Shown piece by piece: positions 45,603-56,061 of a stretch of DNA of 64,000 nucleotides. This stretch comes from Rathayibacter sp. VKM Ac-2879 (lineage in GTDB: Bacteria; Actinomycetota; Actinomycetes; Actinomycetales; Microbacteriaceae). The DNA is taken from NCBI RefSeq assembly GCF_015351245.1, contig NZ_JADKSO010000006.1, positions 1 through 64,000 on the forward strand. The letters run 5' to 3'. Made by a program: the position numbers and the translations under genes. The notes below the pieces were generated by a model. That model did not search any database and had not been told where the DNA came from. It worked only from the letters and a program-made list of their open reading frames with translations. Numbering within the stretch: the stretch's first letter is position 1; every line of letters begins with the position of its first letter.

Positions 45603-46081
45603 GCGCCGCCGAACTGCTCGGAGAGCTCGGGAAGAGGGGTGCCGGGCTTGCCGTCGCCGAATCCCTGACCGGTGGCGCTCTGAGCTCGGCCGTGGTCGAG
45701 GTGCCTGGAGCGTCCGCTGTCTACCGCGGCGGTGTCGTCAGCTATGCCACCGAGCTCAAGCACCGCCTCCTCGGAGTCGACTCCGAACTGCTCGCCGCAG
45801 AAGGCCCGGTCCATCCGGTCGTGGCCACGCAGATGGCGCGCGGAGTCGCCTCCCGACTCGCCAGAGGCAGCGAGCCGACGATGGGACTGGCGACGACAGG
45901 GGTCGCAGGGCCGGAACCACAGGGTGATGCGCCGGTCGGCACGGTCTTCGTCGCGGCGGTTCTCGGCGAGGGCGAGCTGGTGCGCGGGTTCCGCTTCGAG
46001 GGTGGCCGGGCCGAGATTCGCGCTGCGGCCGTGCGGGAGGCGATCTCGCTCGGGCGGGAGCTCCTCGTCCACCTGTCCTGA
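45599..46081 (+). CDS. CinA-family nicotinamide-nucleotide amidohydrolase
   Basis: 160 residues, the stand-alone C-terminal CinA (PncC) domain. Visible are GLAVAESLTGGALSSAVVEV, YRGGVVSYATELKHRLLGV, GLATTGVAGPEPQGDAPVGT and FRFEGGRAEIRAAAVREA. It deamidates NMN to nicotinate mononucleotide for pyridine nucleotide recycling. ATGA overlap with pgsA. The N-terminal CinA domain is absent. Confidence 0.92.
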   Translation: MSAAELLGELGKRGAGLAVAESLTGGALSSAVVEVPGASAVYRGGVVSYATELKHRLLGVDSELLAAEGPVHPVVATQMARGVASRLARGSEPTMGLATTGVAGPEPQGDAPVGTVFVAAVLGEGELVRGFRFEGGRAEIRAAAVREAISLGRELLVHLS

Positions 46082-46311
46082 CGGTCTTCCCGCGAGTTTC
46101 CGCGTCTGCGAGGAATGTCCTGTGTTCCGACCCTGTTACATCTGGCGTCGCTCACACGCAAAGCCCAGTCATCCGGTATTAGAGTCGACGCAATACGGAC
46201 CGGGTAGTGAACAGCTATCCGGTTCTCTCGTCCCACCCCCTCGATCATCTGCCGCGGCAGTGTTCCCGGCCAGGTGCGCGACAAGCGGTTGACGTGGAGA
46301 AGGAGGGTCCA

Positions 46312-46620
46312 GTGGTTCTAGTTCGTCAAGAGATCGGCGATGTCCTCAGGGACTTTCGCCTGCAGAAGGGTCGTACGCTCCGTCAGGTGGCGAGCAAGGC
46401 GAGCGTCGCGCTCGGCTACCTGAGCGAGGTCGAACGCGGTCAGAAGGAGGCCTCCTCGGAGATCCTCGCTTCGGTTGCTGACGCCCTCGACACTCCCATC
46501 TCGGTCATCATGCGCGAAGTCGGCGATCGTCTCGCCGTCATCGAGGGCATCGACACCATCCCCGACACCATTCCCGCCGACATGGTCGCCGGTTTCGACG
46601 CGGATCTCGTCGCGCGCTAG
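46312..46620 (+). CDS. clgR: ClgR-type helix-turn-helix regulator
   Basis: 102 residues. XRE helix-turn-helix: LRDFRLQKGRTLRQVASKAS, VALGYLSEVERGQKEASSEI, LASVADALDTPISVIM. This matches ClgR, which in actinobacteria activates clp protease and other proteostasis genes. AAGGAGG lies 5 nt before the GTG at 46312; a longer frame to 46207 is not supported. Order cinA-clgR-DUF3046-recA agrees. The 230-bp upstream region is intergenic. Confidence 0.88.
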   Translation: MVLVRQEIGDVLRDFRLQKGRTLRQVASKASVALGYLSEVERGQKEASSEILASVADALDTPISVIMREVGDRLAVIEGIDTIPDTIPADMVAGFDADLVAR

Positions 46621-46645
46621 GCGGTCCGCTCCTCCCACCCTCATT

Positions 46646-46692
46646 CCACGCGAAGGGCGTCCTGACTCCGGTCGGGGCGCCCTTCGGCGTGG
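46646..46692 (+). terminator. Hairpin terminator after clgR
   Basis: 46646-46659 (CCACGCGAAGGGCG) pairs with 46678-46692 with a single bulge, 25 bp after the clgR stop. Confidence 0.65.
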
Positions 46693-46751
46693 GGCGTCGT
46701 GGTTGCCGTTATCCCGGAGTCGGAAGGGCGTGGAGCGGTTAGCGTGGACGC

Positions 46752-46976
46752 ATGCGCCTGAGTGAGTTCCAGCGACTGGTCGACGAGGAGTTCGGGGGAG
46801 CATACGCACGCGTGCTCGTCTCGGACCTGGTGCTGACCGAACTCGACGGCCGGACGGCGGAGCAGTCGCTCCGCGACGGAGCGGAGCCTCGGGAGGTCTG
46901 GCTCGCGCTGTGTCGGGCCAACGATGTGCCGGAGGCGCGGTGGCACGGAACCGATCCGCGGAAGCGTCGCGGCTGA
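46752..46976 (+). CDS. DUF3046 protein
   Basis: 74 residues beginning [20 protein letters not shown] and ending [19 protein letters not shown], the DUF3046 pattern found just upstream of recA in actinobacteria. Its function is unknown. TAGCGT at 46740-46745 lies 6 nt before the ATG. Confidence 0.9.
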   Translation: MRLSEFQRLVDEEFGGAYARVLVSDLVLTELDGRTAEQSLRDGAEPREVWLALCRANDVPEARWHGTDPRKRRG

Positions 46977-47031
46977 GGGTCTACGTGCACCTCGACCCGA
47001 AGTCGTGTTCGACATGCCGAGCGTGTCGTTC

Positions 47032-47060
47032 TCGAATCCGTGTTCGAAGGGGCGTATGCT
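47032..47060 (+). promoter_or_regulatory. SOS box and promoter of recA
   Basis: TCGAATCCGTGTTCGA (47032-47047) matches the actinobacterial LexA box TCGAAC-N4-GTTCGA in 11 of 12 fixed positions. TATGCT at 47055-47060 is the -10, so LexA bound here would cover the -35 region. The transcript would have a leader of about 200 nt before recA. Confidence 0.85.
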
Positions 47061-47265
47061 CCTCCCCAGAAGCAGGATCGGCTCTGTCTCCACAGAGTCG
47101 CTGTCGCTCGATCCCGATGTCGGTGGTCGGGCGTACCGTCGAAGACACCTGAACGGCCTGCTTCACCGCCTTGTCGCAGCCGGGCGGCGCTGTCCTTCAG
47201 ACAGCCGCCGTCATGTCGCGACAGCCTGTGGGCGACACCACCACGAACACGAGAGCGAGACGGCC

Positions 47266-48333
<1,068 letters not shown>

Positions 48334-48336
48334 CCC

Positions 48337-49095
48337 GTGCGAGAGAAGGCCACGGAGGGGGCCGGGGGCCGTCCCGTGGCCTTCCTCCCCTGGGTCGGTC
48401 CCGAGACGGCATCCGAAGCGCCGCTCGGCTCCCCCGACGACGCGGGAGAGCGGGGCTGGGCGCCGTCCGCCCCCGGCCGCCGTCCCGGCGCCTCCGAGCG
48501 CAGCGCCGAGCCATCGGCGCACGTCGCCCGTCGCCTGCCCACGTTCGAGGAGGCCGGCGAGGGCGAGGAGGCCGACCCAGACGGCGACATCATCGCCGAG
48601 GTCCCCGAAGAGATCGATCCCGAACGAATCGCCGACCGGATCGTCCGAGGGCTCGTGCGCAAGAGCCTCTCGGTCGCCGAGGTCGAGGCCCGGCTCTACG
48701 CCGAGGGTGTGAGCGAGAAGGACGCACTCGAGATCGTCGAACGATTCACGCGCTTCGGCTATCTCGACGATCGTCGGATGGCCGGGCAGCTCGTGGTGTC
48801 GTTGCGTGACCGCAAGAAGCTCGGGCGGTCGTTGATCCAGCAGGAGCTCCGAGCACGCAAGCTCGATCCCGAGGCGATCGCCTCCGCCCTCGACGAGCTC
48901 GACGGCGACGACGAGTACCGCACGGCGCTCGACCTTGCCCGCAAGCGCCTCCCGAGCCTCCGCTCCCTCTCCGACGACGTCGCCGAGCGGCGTCTGACGG
49001 GCTTCCTTGCCCGCCGCGGGTACGGGGGCGCCCTCGTCCAGAGAGTCGTCCGCGAGACCGTCCGGCGACCCGGCTCCGGGGTCCGCTTCCGCTGA
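48337..49095 (+). CDS. recX: Regulatory protein RecX
   Basis: 252 residues. The C-terminal about 150 are three-helix RecX repeats: [53 protein letters not shown] and [13 protein letters not shown]. The N-terminal about 95 residues are a long disordered Pro/Gly/Glu extension. It binds and restrains RecA filaments. The 3-bp gap to recA means cotranscription. Confidence 0.92.
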   Translation: MREKATEGAGGRPVAFLPWVGPETASEAPLGSPDDAGERGWAPSAPGRRPGASERSAEPSAHVARRLPTFEEAGEGEEADPDGDIIAEVPEEIDPERIADRIVRGLVRKSLSVAEVEARLYAEGVSEKDALEIVERFTRFGYLDDRRMAGQLVVSLRDRKKLGRSLIQQELRARKLDPEAIASALDELDGDDEYRTALDLARKRLPSLRSLSDDVAERRLTGFLARRGYGGALVQRVVRETVRRPGSGVRFR

Positions 49096-49139
49096 GCGGC
49101 GGCAGAAGCCGGCCGACTCGACACGTAGAATCGCACACC

Positions 49140-50732
49140 ATGAACACGACCGGCACCGAGACGAACAGCACGACGGCGGGCGCCGTCCTCGAGACGCGTC
49201 CGAGGACTTACGAGGTCCGTACCTTCGGCTGCCAGATGAACGTGCACGACTCCGAGCGCCTGAGCGGCTCGCTCGAGGCCGCTGGCTATATCCGGGCGGA
49301 GGGCGCCGAGGCCGACGTCGTCGTGATCAACACCTGTGCGGTACGCGAGAACGCCGACAACAAGCTCTACGGCAATCTGGGTCACCTCGCCTCGGTCAAG
49401 CGCCGACATGAGGGGATGCAGATCGCCGTCGGCGGCTGCCTCGCCCAAAAGGACAAGAACGTCATCCTCGACAAGGCCCCCTGGGTCGACGTCGTCTTCG
49501 GCACCCACAACATGGGCTCGCTGCCGAGCCTGCTCGAGCGCGCACGGCACAACGAGGAGGCTCAGCTCGAGATCCTCGAATCGCTCGACGTATTCCCGTC
49601 GACGCTGCCCACCAAGCGCGACTCCACCTACAGCGGCTGGGTCTCGATCTCGGTGGGGTGCAACAACACCTGCACGTTCTGCATCGTCCCCTCGCTACGA
49701 GGCAGAGAGAAGGACCGGCGCCCAGGCGACATCCTCGCCGAGATCCAGGCCCTCGTCGACGACGGGGCGATCGAGGTCACCCTGCTCGGCCAGAACGTCA
49801 ACTCGTACGGCGTCGAGTTCGGTGACCGCCAGGCCTTCTCGAAACTTCTCCGAGCCGCCGGCGCGATCGAGGGACTCGAGCGCATCCGGTTCACGAGCCC
49901 GCATCCGGCAGCCTTCACCGACGACGTCATCGACGCAATGGCCGAGACTCCCGCTGTCATGCCCCAGCTGCACATGCCACTGCAGTCCGGCTCCGATCGC
50001 ATCCTCCGCGCCATGCGCCGGTCCTACCGCTCCGACCGCTTCCTCGGCATCCTCGACAGGGTCCGCTCCCGCATCCCGCATGCCGCGATCAGCACCGACA
50101 TCATCGTGGGCTTCCCCGGCGAGACCGAGGACGACTTCGCCGAGACGCTGCGCGTCGTCGAGGAGGCCCGTTTCGCCTCCGCCTTCACCTTCCAGTACTC
50201 GATCCGGCCCGGCACTCCCGCTGCGACCCTGCCCGACCAGATTCCCAAGGCCGTCGTCCAGGAGCGCTACGAGCGACTCATGGCGCTCCAAGACGCCATC
50301 AGCGAGCGCGAGAACCGCACCGTCGTCGGACGGCGGGTCGAGGTGCTCGTCGCGACCGGCGAGGGGCGTCGCGACGCCGAGACCCACCGTCTGAGCGGTC
50401 GCGCCGAAGACAGCCGGCTCGTTCACTTCGACGCCCCCGACGGTTCCGAGCAACCCCGCCCGGGCGACGTCGTGTCGGTCGTCGTCACCCGCGCCGCTCC
50501 CTTCTATCTCCTCGCCGACTCGACCGACGGAGCCCCCCTCCGCATTCGCCGCACGCGCGCGGGCGACGCGTGGGACCGAGCCCAGACGGAGTCGTGCGGA
50601 GTCCCGACGCCGCAAGGCGCATCGACGACCGGCACCCCCCGCGTCTCGCTGGGACTCCCGTCGCTCCGCATCGCCCCCTCGCCCGCCACGGTGACGACCC
50701 CGATCTACGACGCCACCGATGGCGAGCGCTAG
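49140..50732 (+). CDS. miaB: tRNA-2-methylthio-N6-dimethylallyladenosine synthase
   Basis: 530 residues. The N-terminal UPF0004 domain supplies the first cluster cysteines ([31 protein letters not shown]). The radical-SAM cluster is [11 protein letters not shown], followed by the barrel ([28 protein letters not shown]) and a TRAM domain. It adds the methylthio group to A37 of tRNA after MiaA prenylates it. TAGAAT lies 8 nt before the ATG. The last about 60 residues are a loose Pro/Arg/Thr tail. Confidence 0.95.
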   Translation: MNTTGTETNSTTAGAVLETRPRTYEVRTFGCQMNVHDSERLSGSLEAAGYIRAEGAEADVVVINTCAVRENADNKLYGNLGHLASVKRRHEGMQIAVGGCLAQKDKNVILDKAPWVDVVFGTHNMGSLPSLLERARHNEEAQLEILESLDVFPSTLPTKRDSTYSGWVSISVGCNNTCTFCIVPSLRGREKDRRPGDILAEIQALVDDGAIEVTLLGQNVNSYGVEFGDRQAFSKLLRAAGAIEGLERIRFTSPHPAAFTDDVIDAMAETPAVMPQLHMPLQSGSDRILRAMRRSYRSDRFLGILDRVRSRIPHAAISTDIIVGFPGETEDDFAETLRVVEEARFASAFTFQYSIRPGTPAATLPDQIPKAVVQERYERLMALQDAISERENRTVVGRRVEVLVATGEGRRDAETHRLSGRAEDSRLVHFDAPDGSEQPRPGDVVSVVVTRAAPFYLLADSTDGAPLRIRRTRAGDAWDRAQTESCGVPTPQGASTTGTPRVSLGLPSLRIAPSPATVTTPIYDATDGER

Positions 50733-50747
50733 GCCGAGCGAGCGACG

Positions 50748-51713
50748 ATGGCGGTGAGCGCACCGCGGACGGTACGCACTCCCGAGCTGATCGCCGTGGT
50801 CGGCGCCACGGGAACCGGCAAATCGGAGCTCGCCCTCGCCCTCGCCGAGTCGATCGCCGCTGGCGGGGGAGCGGCCGAGGTGGTCAACGCCGACGCGATG
50901 CAGCTGTACCGCGGCATGGACATCGGCACCGCGAAGTTACGACCGGACGAGAGGCGCGGCATCCCGCACCACCTCCTCGATGTGCTCGATGTCACCGAGG
51001 AGGCGTCGGTCGCGCGCTACCAGAGCGAGGCGAGGGGGGCGATCGACGAAATCCTCTCGCGCGGAGCGACCCCTCTCCTCGTCGGCGGCTCCGGTCTCTA
51101 CGTCTCGAGCGTCGTGTTCGAGTTCTCCTTCGCGGGCACCGACCCGGAGGTGCGACGTGCGCTCGAGGAGACGGCCGACCGTGAGGGGATCGGTGTCCTC
51201 GTCGAGCGACTCCGCGCCATCGACGCCGCCGTCGCCGAACGGATCGGCCCGCACAACGCCCGCCGGATCATCCGAGCGCTCGAGATCGCCGAGCTCACCG
51301 GCTCGCCGCACAGCGCGCTGATGTCCGATGAGCCCGTCGCATGGCGGCCGGCCACGATCCTCCTGGTGGAGGCGCCCCGCGAGGAGCTCGTGCCGCGCCT
51401 CGACCGGCGCGTCGAGAGGATGTGGGCGGCGGGGATGCTCGACGAGGTCGAACGCCTCGTGCCGCTCGGCCTCGAGCGAGGCGTCACCGCCGGGCGTGCC
51501 ATCGGGTACGCGCAAGCGCTCGCCCAACGCTCGGGTGCGTCGACCGAGGAGGAGGCGGTAGCGGCCACTCAAGCGCTCACCCGCCGCTACGCACGCCGGC
51601 AGAACAGCTGGTTCCGTCGCTTCGGAACCGCTCACCGACTGCCCTACGACGCCCCGGACCTGGTCGCGCGCGCGCGCACCGCGGCCCAGCTCGACGCCTC
51701 CCCCGCTCGCTAG
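50748..51713 (+). CDS. miaA: tRNA dimethylallyltransferase
   Basis: 321 residues. P-loop [70 protein letters not shown]; and [14 protein letters not shown]. It prenylates A37 of tRNAs reading UNN codons. It comes 15 bp after miaB. The stop codon TAG at 51711 is also the first base triplet of the dapF -10. Confidence 0.95.
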   Translation: MAVSAPRTVRTPELIAVVGATGTGKSELALALAESIAAGGGAAEVVNADAMQLYRGMDIGTAKLRPDERRGIPHHLLDVLDVTEEASVARYQSEARGAIDEILSRGATPLLVGGSGLYVSSVVFEFSFAGTDPEVRRALEETADREGIGVLVERLRAIDAAVAERIGPHNARRIIRALEIAELTGSPHSALMSDEPVAWRPATILLVEAPREELVPRLDRRVERMWAAGMLDEVERLVPLGLERGVTAGRAIGYAQALAQRSGASTEEEAVAATQALTRRYARRQNSWFRRFGTAHRLPYDAPDLVARARTAAQLDASPAR

Positions 51714-51716
51714 GCT
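51711..51716 (+). promoter_or_regulatory. Leaderless -10 of dapF inside the miaA stop
   Basis: TAGGCT starts with the miaA stop codon; 7 nt later comes ATG at 51724. Confidence 0.5.
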
Positions 51717-51723
51717 GTGCGCC

Positions 51724-52605
51724 ATGACGATCGAGCTGCACTTCACCAAGGGCCAGGGCACAGGCAACGACTTCGTGCTCTTCAGCGACCCGGACGGCGA
51801 AGTCGAGCTGTCGCCCGCACAGGTCGCGATGATCTGTGATCGTCACTTCGGAGTCGGTGCCGACGGCGTGATCCGCGCCGTCCGCTCCCGAGCACTGCCC
51901 GAGGGGGCTGCGGCACTCGCCGAGGAGGGCGAGGCGGAGTGGTTCATGGACTACCGCAATGCCGACGGGTCGATCGCCGAGATGTGCGGAAACGGCATCC
52001 GCGTGTACGCGGCGTTCCTGCTCGCGGGCGGCCTCGCCTCCCTCGAGCCCGGCGATACGCTGCCGATCGGCACGCGAGCGGGAGTGCGCGACGTGACCCG
52101 CAGCGGCGCGGGCTTCCAGGTCGACCTCGGCCGCTGGGAGCTAGCCGGAGGCGAGCCGCTCGTGCGCGCGAAGGAGCTCAAGATCGCCCGGCCCGGCCTC
52201 GGCATCGACCTGGGCAACCCCCATGTCGTCGTAGCGCTCAGCAACGACGAGGAGCTCGACTCTGCCGACCTCGCCTACATCCCTCACCTCGAGCCGGAGC
52301 CGGCGGACGGAGCCAACGTCGAGTTCGTCGTCCCCGGGGAACCGCTCATCCACGACGGCGTCGGTCGCATCCGGATGCGGGTGCACGAGCGTGGCAGCGG
52401 CGAGACCCTCAGCTGTGGAACGGGCGCTGCGGCCGCAGCACTCGCCGTGCGCTACTGGGCGGGCGCGCGTGCACCGCAGTCGTGGCGTGTCGAGGTCGCG
52501 GGGGGCACGCTCGGCGTGAACATGTTCGCGACGGAGGAGGGCGAGCACGTCGGCCTCTCCGGGCCGGCCGATCTCGTCTTCACCGGCACGATCCGCCTCG
52601 ACTGA
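51724..52605 (+). CDS. dapF: Diaminopimelate epimerase
   Basis: 293 residues. Both active-site cysteines are present: [11 protein letters not shown] and [13 protein letters not shown]. Also [10 protein letters not shown] and MDYRNADGS. It converts LL- to meso-diaminopimelate, the peptidoglycan crosslinking residue. It follows miaA by 10 bp. Confidence 0.95.
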   Translation: MTIELHFTKGQGTGNDFVLFSDPDGEVELSPAQVAMICDRHFGVGADGVIRAVRSRALPEGAAALAEEGEAEWFMDYRNADGSIAEMCGNGIRVYAAFLLAGGLASLEPGDTLPIGTRAGVRDVTRSGAGFQVDLGRWELAGGEPLVRAKELKIARPGLGIDLGNPHVVVALSNDEELDSADLAYIPHLEPEPADGANVEFVVPGEPLIHDGVGRIRMRVHERGSGETLSCGTGAAAAALAVRYWAGARAPQSWRVEVAGGTLGVNMFATEEGEHVGLSGPADLVFTGTIRLD

Positions 52606-52651
52606 AGGGGCTCGCCGAAGCGGCACGGGTTGAGGGCCGCCAGCGCGCGGA

Positions 52652-53263
52652 TCAGCCGAGCCGTGTCGTCCTCAGCACCCGGAAGCCCTTGGCTGAGGAG
52701 TCGCGCTCGACGTCCAGGCGGGCGGCGAACGCCTCCGAGAGCCAGGCCTGCAGCGAGTCGGAGCCGAGATTGCGCTGGACGACAAGCCAGCCGTCCGCGC
52801 CCGGCTCGAGGCGGGGAAGCCACTGCTCGAGCAGAGCGTGCAGCTCCGCCTTGCCAATGCGGATCGGCGGGTTCGTCCAGATGGTGCCGAACCGCAGCTC
52901 GGCGGGAACATCTTCGGGGAGCACGGCGTTGACGTTGTGGATGCCGAGTTCTTCGCAATTGCGCTGGACGAGTTCGAGCGCGCGCTGATTGACGTCGACC
53001 GCCCAGACCCGGGCGTCGGGAGCGTCGAGAGCGAGCGCGAGGGCGATCGGCCCCCAGCCGCACCCCAGATCGAGCAGGTCCCCCTCCGGGGGAGGAGCAG
53101 GCACCGCGTCCAACAGGACGCGCGTCCCGAGATCGACGTGGCCGGGGCTGAATACTCCGCCCGATGTCGTGACCTCCAGGTCACGGCCGGCGAGCCTGAT
53201 CGGGATCCTGCGGGGTCGGAGTTCGCCGTCGGGAGTACTCGTGAAGTAGTGCTCGGCGGCCAT
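52652..53263 (-). CDS. RsmC/RlmG-like class I SAM-dependent methyltransferase
   Basis: 203 residues. SAM-binding LLDLGCGWGPIALALAL; acidic VWAVDVNQRALEL; and the base-flipping motif TNPPIRIGKAEL typical of guanine-N2 rRNA methylases. It probably modifies rRNA; the exact site cannot be told. TAGGTT (53272-53277, minus) lies 8 nt before the ATG at 53263. Confidence 0.9.
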   Translation of the reverse strand: MAAEHYFTSTPDGELRPRRIPIRLAGRDLEVTTSGGVFSPGHVDLGTRVLLDAVPAPPPEGDLLDLGCGWGPIALALALDAPDARVWAVDVNQRALELVQRNCEELGIHNVNAVLPEDVPAELRFGTIWTNPPIRIGKAELHALLEQWLPRLEPGADGWLVVQRNLGSDSLQAWLSEAFAARLDVERDSSAKGFRVLRTTRLG

Positions 53264-53271
53264 GAGAAGTG

Positions 53272-53299
53272 AACCTATCAACAGCTGAGGAGTTAGTGT
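53272..53299. promoter_or_regulatory. Back-to-back leaderless promoters for the methyltransferase and hflX
   Basis: TAGGTT (minus, 53272-53277) and TAGTGT (plus, 53294-53299) serve genes starting at 53263 and 53307. Only 43 bp separate the two start codons, so the -35 regions must overlap. Confidence 0.55.
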
Positions 53300-53306
53300 T
53301 ATCCGG

Positions 53307-54845
53307 ATGACGGAAGACCTGAACGAGACCGACACGACCGAGGCCGTGGACGTGGTCTCGAGGGTCCTGGCCAACGCGCAGTCGCGTTCGGCCGGGTACT
53401 CACGCTTCGTCGCGGGCGGAGCGCAGGCGCTGCAGAGCGCCGGACACGACGGCGACGGCGCCGACGGAGACCAGTTCGACCGTGAGGACCGACAGGCGCT
53501 GCGTCGGGTCGCCGGTCTCTCGACCGAACTCGAGGACGTCACGGAGGTCGAGTACCGCCAACTTCGCCTCGAGAACGTCGTGCTGATCGGCATCTATGCG
53601 CAAAACTCCCTCGACGACGCCGAGAACTCGCTCCGCGAGCTCGCCGCCCTGGCCGAGACCGCGGGCGCGACCGTCCTCGACGGGCTGCTCCAGCGACGCC
53701 CCCACCCCGATCCGAGCACATACCTCGGCAAGGGCAAGGCGCAGGAACTCGCGGCCCTCGTCGCGGCCCTCGGCGCCGACACGGTCATCGCCGACACCGA
53801 ACTCGCACCCAGTCAGCGGCGTGCGCTCGAGGACGTCGTGAAGGTGAAGGTGATCGACCGCACCGCGGTGATCCTCGACATCTTCAGCCAGCACGCCAAG
53901 AGCCGCGAGGGCAAGGCGCAGGTCGAACTCGCGCAGCTCGAATACCTCCTGCCGAGGCTCCGCGGATGGGGCGAGTCGATGTCGCGGCAGGCCGGAGGCC
54001 AGGTAGGCGCGGGAGCGGGAATGGGCTCGCGCGGGCCGGGTGAGACCAAGATCGAGCTCGACCGGCGCCGCATCCACACGCGGATGGCGCGCCTCCGCAA
54101 GCAGATCACGGCCATGAAGCCGGCCCGGGAGGCGAAGCGCGCCAACCGCAAGCGCCATGCGGTCCCCTCCGTCGCGATCGCCGGCTACACGAACGCCGGA
54201 AAATCGAGCCTCCTCAATCGGATGACACACGCGGGTGTGCTTGTCGAGAACGCCCTGTTCGCGACGCTGGACGCGACCGTGCGCAAATCGCAGACGAGCG
54301 ACGGCCGCCTCTACACGCTCGCCGACACCGTCGGCTTCGTGAGGGCGCTTCCGCACCAGCTCGTGGAGGCGTTCCGATCGACGCTCGAGGAGGTCGCCGA
54401 CTCGGACGTCATCGTCCACGTCGTCGATGCCTCCCACCCGGATCCGGCGGGTCAGATGGCGACGGTCCACGACGTCATCGGCGAGGTCGGCGCGCGCGGC
54501 ATCCCCGAGATCATCGCGTTCAACAAGGCCGACCTGGTCGACGAGGGCACGCGGCTCGTGCTGCGCGGTCTCGCTCCGGACGCGGTGTTCGTCTCGGCGC
54601 GCAGCGGCGAGGGGATCGACGAGCTCCAAGCGAGGATCGCCGAGATCCTGCCCGAGCCCGACATCGAGATCGAACTGCTGGTTCCCTACGACCGCGGCGA
54701 TGTGGTCTCGCAGCTGCACCGGAGCGGTCGGATCCTCTCTACGCAGTACGTCGAGGGCGGAACGCGGGTGACGGCCCTCGTGCATGCCGACCTCGCAGGC
54801 GCTCTCGCGGAGTTCGCCGCACCGGCCGCGGCGCTGGACGCCTAG
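53307..54845 (+). CDS. hflX: GTPase HflX
   Basis: 512 residues. The N-terminal HflX domain has the QRRPHPDPSTYLGKGKAQEL segment and GGQVGAGAGMGSRGPGETKI; the G domain has G1 GYTNAGKSSLLNRM, G3 DTVGFVRALPHQLVEAF and G4 FNKADLV. It splits stalled ribosomes under stress. Residues 1-60 are a polar actinobacterial extension. Start by the leaderless TAGTGT. Confidence 0.95.
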   Translation: MTEDLNETDTTEAVDVVSRVLANAQSRSAGYSRFVAGGAQALQSAGHDGDGADGDQFDREDRQALRRVAGLSTELEDVTEVEYRQLRLENVVLIGIYAQNSLDDAENSLRELAALAETAGATVLDGLLQRRPHPDPSTYLGKGKAQELAALVAALGADTVIADTELAPSQRRALEDVVKVKVIDRTAVILDIFSQHAKSREGKAQVELAQLEYLLPRLRGWGESMSRQAGGQVGAGAGMGSRGPGETKIELDRRRIHTRMARLRKQITAMKPAREAKRANRKRHAVPSVAIAGYTNAGKSSLLNRMTHAGVLVENALFATLDATVRKSQTSDGRLYTLADTVGFVRALPHQLVEAFRSTLEEVADSDVIVHVVDASHPDPAGQMATVHDVIGEVGARGIPEIIAFNKADLVDEGTRLVLRGLAPDAVFVSARSGEGIDELQARIAEILPEPDIEIELLVPYDRGDVVSQLHRSGRILSTQYVEGGTRVTALVHADLAGALAEFAAPAAALDA

Positions 54846-54855
54846 CACACGCGGT

Positions 54856-54881
54856 GCGCGGCTCCCGATCGGGGGTCGCGC
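54856..54881 (+). terminator. Possible hairpin terminator after hflX
   Basis: An interrupted palindrome with GCGCG (54856-54860) and CGCGC (54877-54881) arms around CCCGATCGGG, 11 bp after the hflX stop. The stem has wobbles and no U-tract. Confidence 0.4.
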
Positions 54882-55044
54882 ATCGCCGGCCCTCCACCCG
54901 TAGGGTGTCATCCGGCGTCATCTGAGTACATCTCGCGTCACACGGATCGACGGTGTCGGAAGTCGTTCCTACTGTGGTCGGCGAGGCGTCGTGCGGCGCC
55001 CGGGGCGGCATCCGCCCCGTTCGAGAACCGACGGAGGGACAGCC

Positions 55045-56061
55045 GTGTCGACGCCAGCCCCCGATTCCGCCGCGGAGCCCGACTGTCGTCGCGTCCCTTT
55101 CTCGTTCGAGGTCTACCCGCCGCGCACGCCCGCCGGAACAGCGGCCCTGCTGCACACGGTCGATCAGCTCGCGGCAGCTGGCCCCTCGTTCATCTCCGTG
55201 ACCTACGGCGCGGGCGGCTCCTCGCGTAGCGCCTCCCTCGAGATTTTGCGGTATCTGCAAGAGCACACCGGAACGGACGCGCTCGCGCACCTCACCTGCG
55301 TCGGCTCGAGCCACGCTGAGGCGAGCCGGCTCGTCCACGAGTTCCTCGAGGCGGGAGTGACGCGCTTCCTCGCGCTCCGGGGCGACGCGCCGGAGGGAGT
55401 CGCCGAGGGGGAGCCCTTCCTGGGCGAGCTGGGCAGCGCCGCCGAGCTCGTGCAGCTCATCCATCGCGTGCAGGCCGAACGTCAGCCTTACAGCGCGGTG
55501 CCCGTGCCGGGGGCCGAGCACGCCGAGCGGGTGGACGTCGCCGCTCGCCCTCGCGCCCAGGTCGCCGTCGCGGCCTTCCCCAACGGCCACCCGCGCTCAC
55601 GCTCCACCACGCAGGACATCGACACGCTCCTCGCCAAGGAGGCGGCCGGTGCCGCCTTCGCGATCACGCAGCTCTTCTTCCACGCCGCCGACTACCTGCG
55701 CTTCGTCGAGCGGGCGCGCGCCGCCGGGGTCCGGATGCCCATCATCCCGGGCATCATGCCGGTGACCAGCCCGGCACGGCTCCGTCGAATGCTCGAGCTG
55801 AGCGGCGAGGACCTGCCGGCCGAGTTGGCGATAGCCCTCGACATCGAGCCGGACGACGAGGCCCGCGAGCGGATCGGCATCGACCACGCCTCCGAGCTCG
55901 TGCGCACGCTCGTTGCAGGCGGGGCGCCCGCCGTCCACCTGTACGCCTTCAACCGCCACGAGGCGGTCCTGGCCGTGCTGGAGGCGAGCGGGCTCGTTCC
56001 CGCCGCTCCCGCCCTCACGACTCCCGCATCCACCACCCCTATCTCGGAGAGAACCGTATGA
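55045..56061 (+). CDS. metF: Methylenetetrahydrofolate reductase
   Basis: 338 residues. SFEVYPPRTPAG at the N-terminus, ISVTYGAGGSSRSASLEI, HLTCVGSS, LALRGDAPEG, AAFAITQLFFHAADYLRFVE and IIPGIMPVTS follow the MetF barrel. It makes 5-methyltetrahydrofolate for methionine synthase. GACGGAGGGA precedes the GTG at 55045. The stop overlaps metE by four bases (ATGA), so the methyl donor and its user are coupled. Confidence 0.94.
   Translation: MSTPAPDSAAEPDCRRVPFSFEVYPPRTPAGTAALLHTVDQLAAAGPSFISVTYGAGGSSRSASLEILRYLQEHTGTDALAHLTCVGSSHAEASRLVHEFLEAGVTRFLALRGDAPEGVAEGEPFLGELGSAAELVQLIHRVQAERQPYSAVPVPGAEHAERVDVAARPRAQVAVAAFPNGHPRSRSTTQDIDTLLAKEAAGAAFAITQLFFHAADYLRFVERARAAGVRMPIIPGIMPVTSPARLRRMLELSGEDLPAELAIALDIEPDDEARERIGIDHASELVRTLVAGGAPAVHLYAFNRHEAVLAVLEASGLVPAAPALTTPASTTPISERTV

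Noticed and set aside
54846-55044. Possible methionine-related riboswitch upstream of metF
   Set aside because: The 199-bp region shows no recognisable SAM, SAH or B12 riboswitch core by eye.
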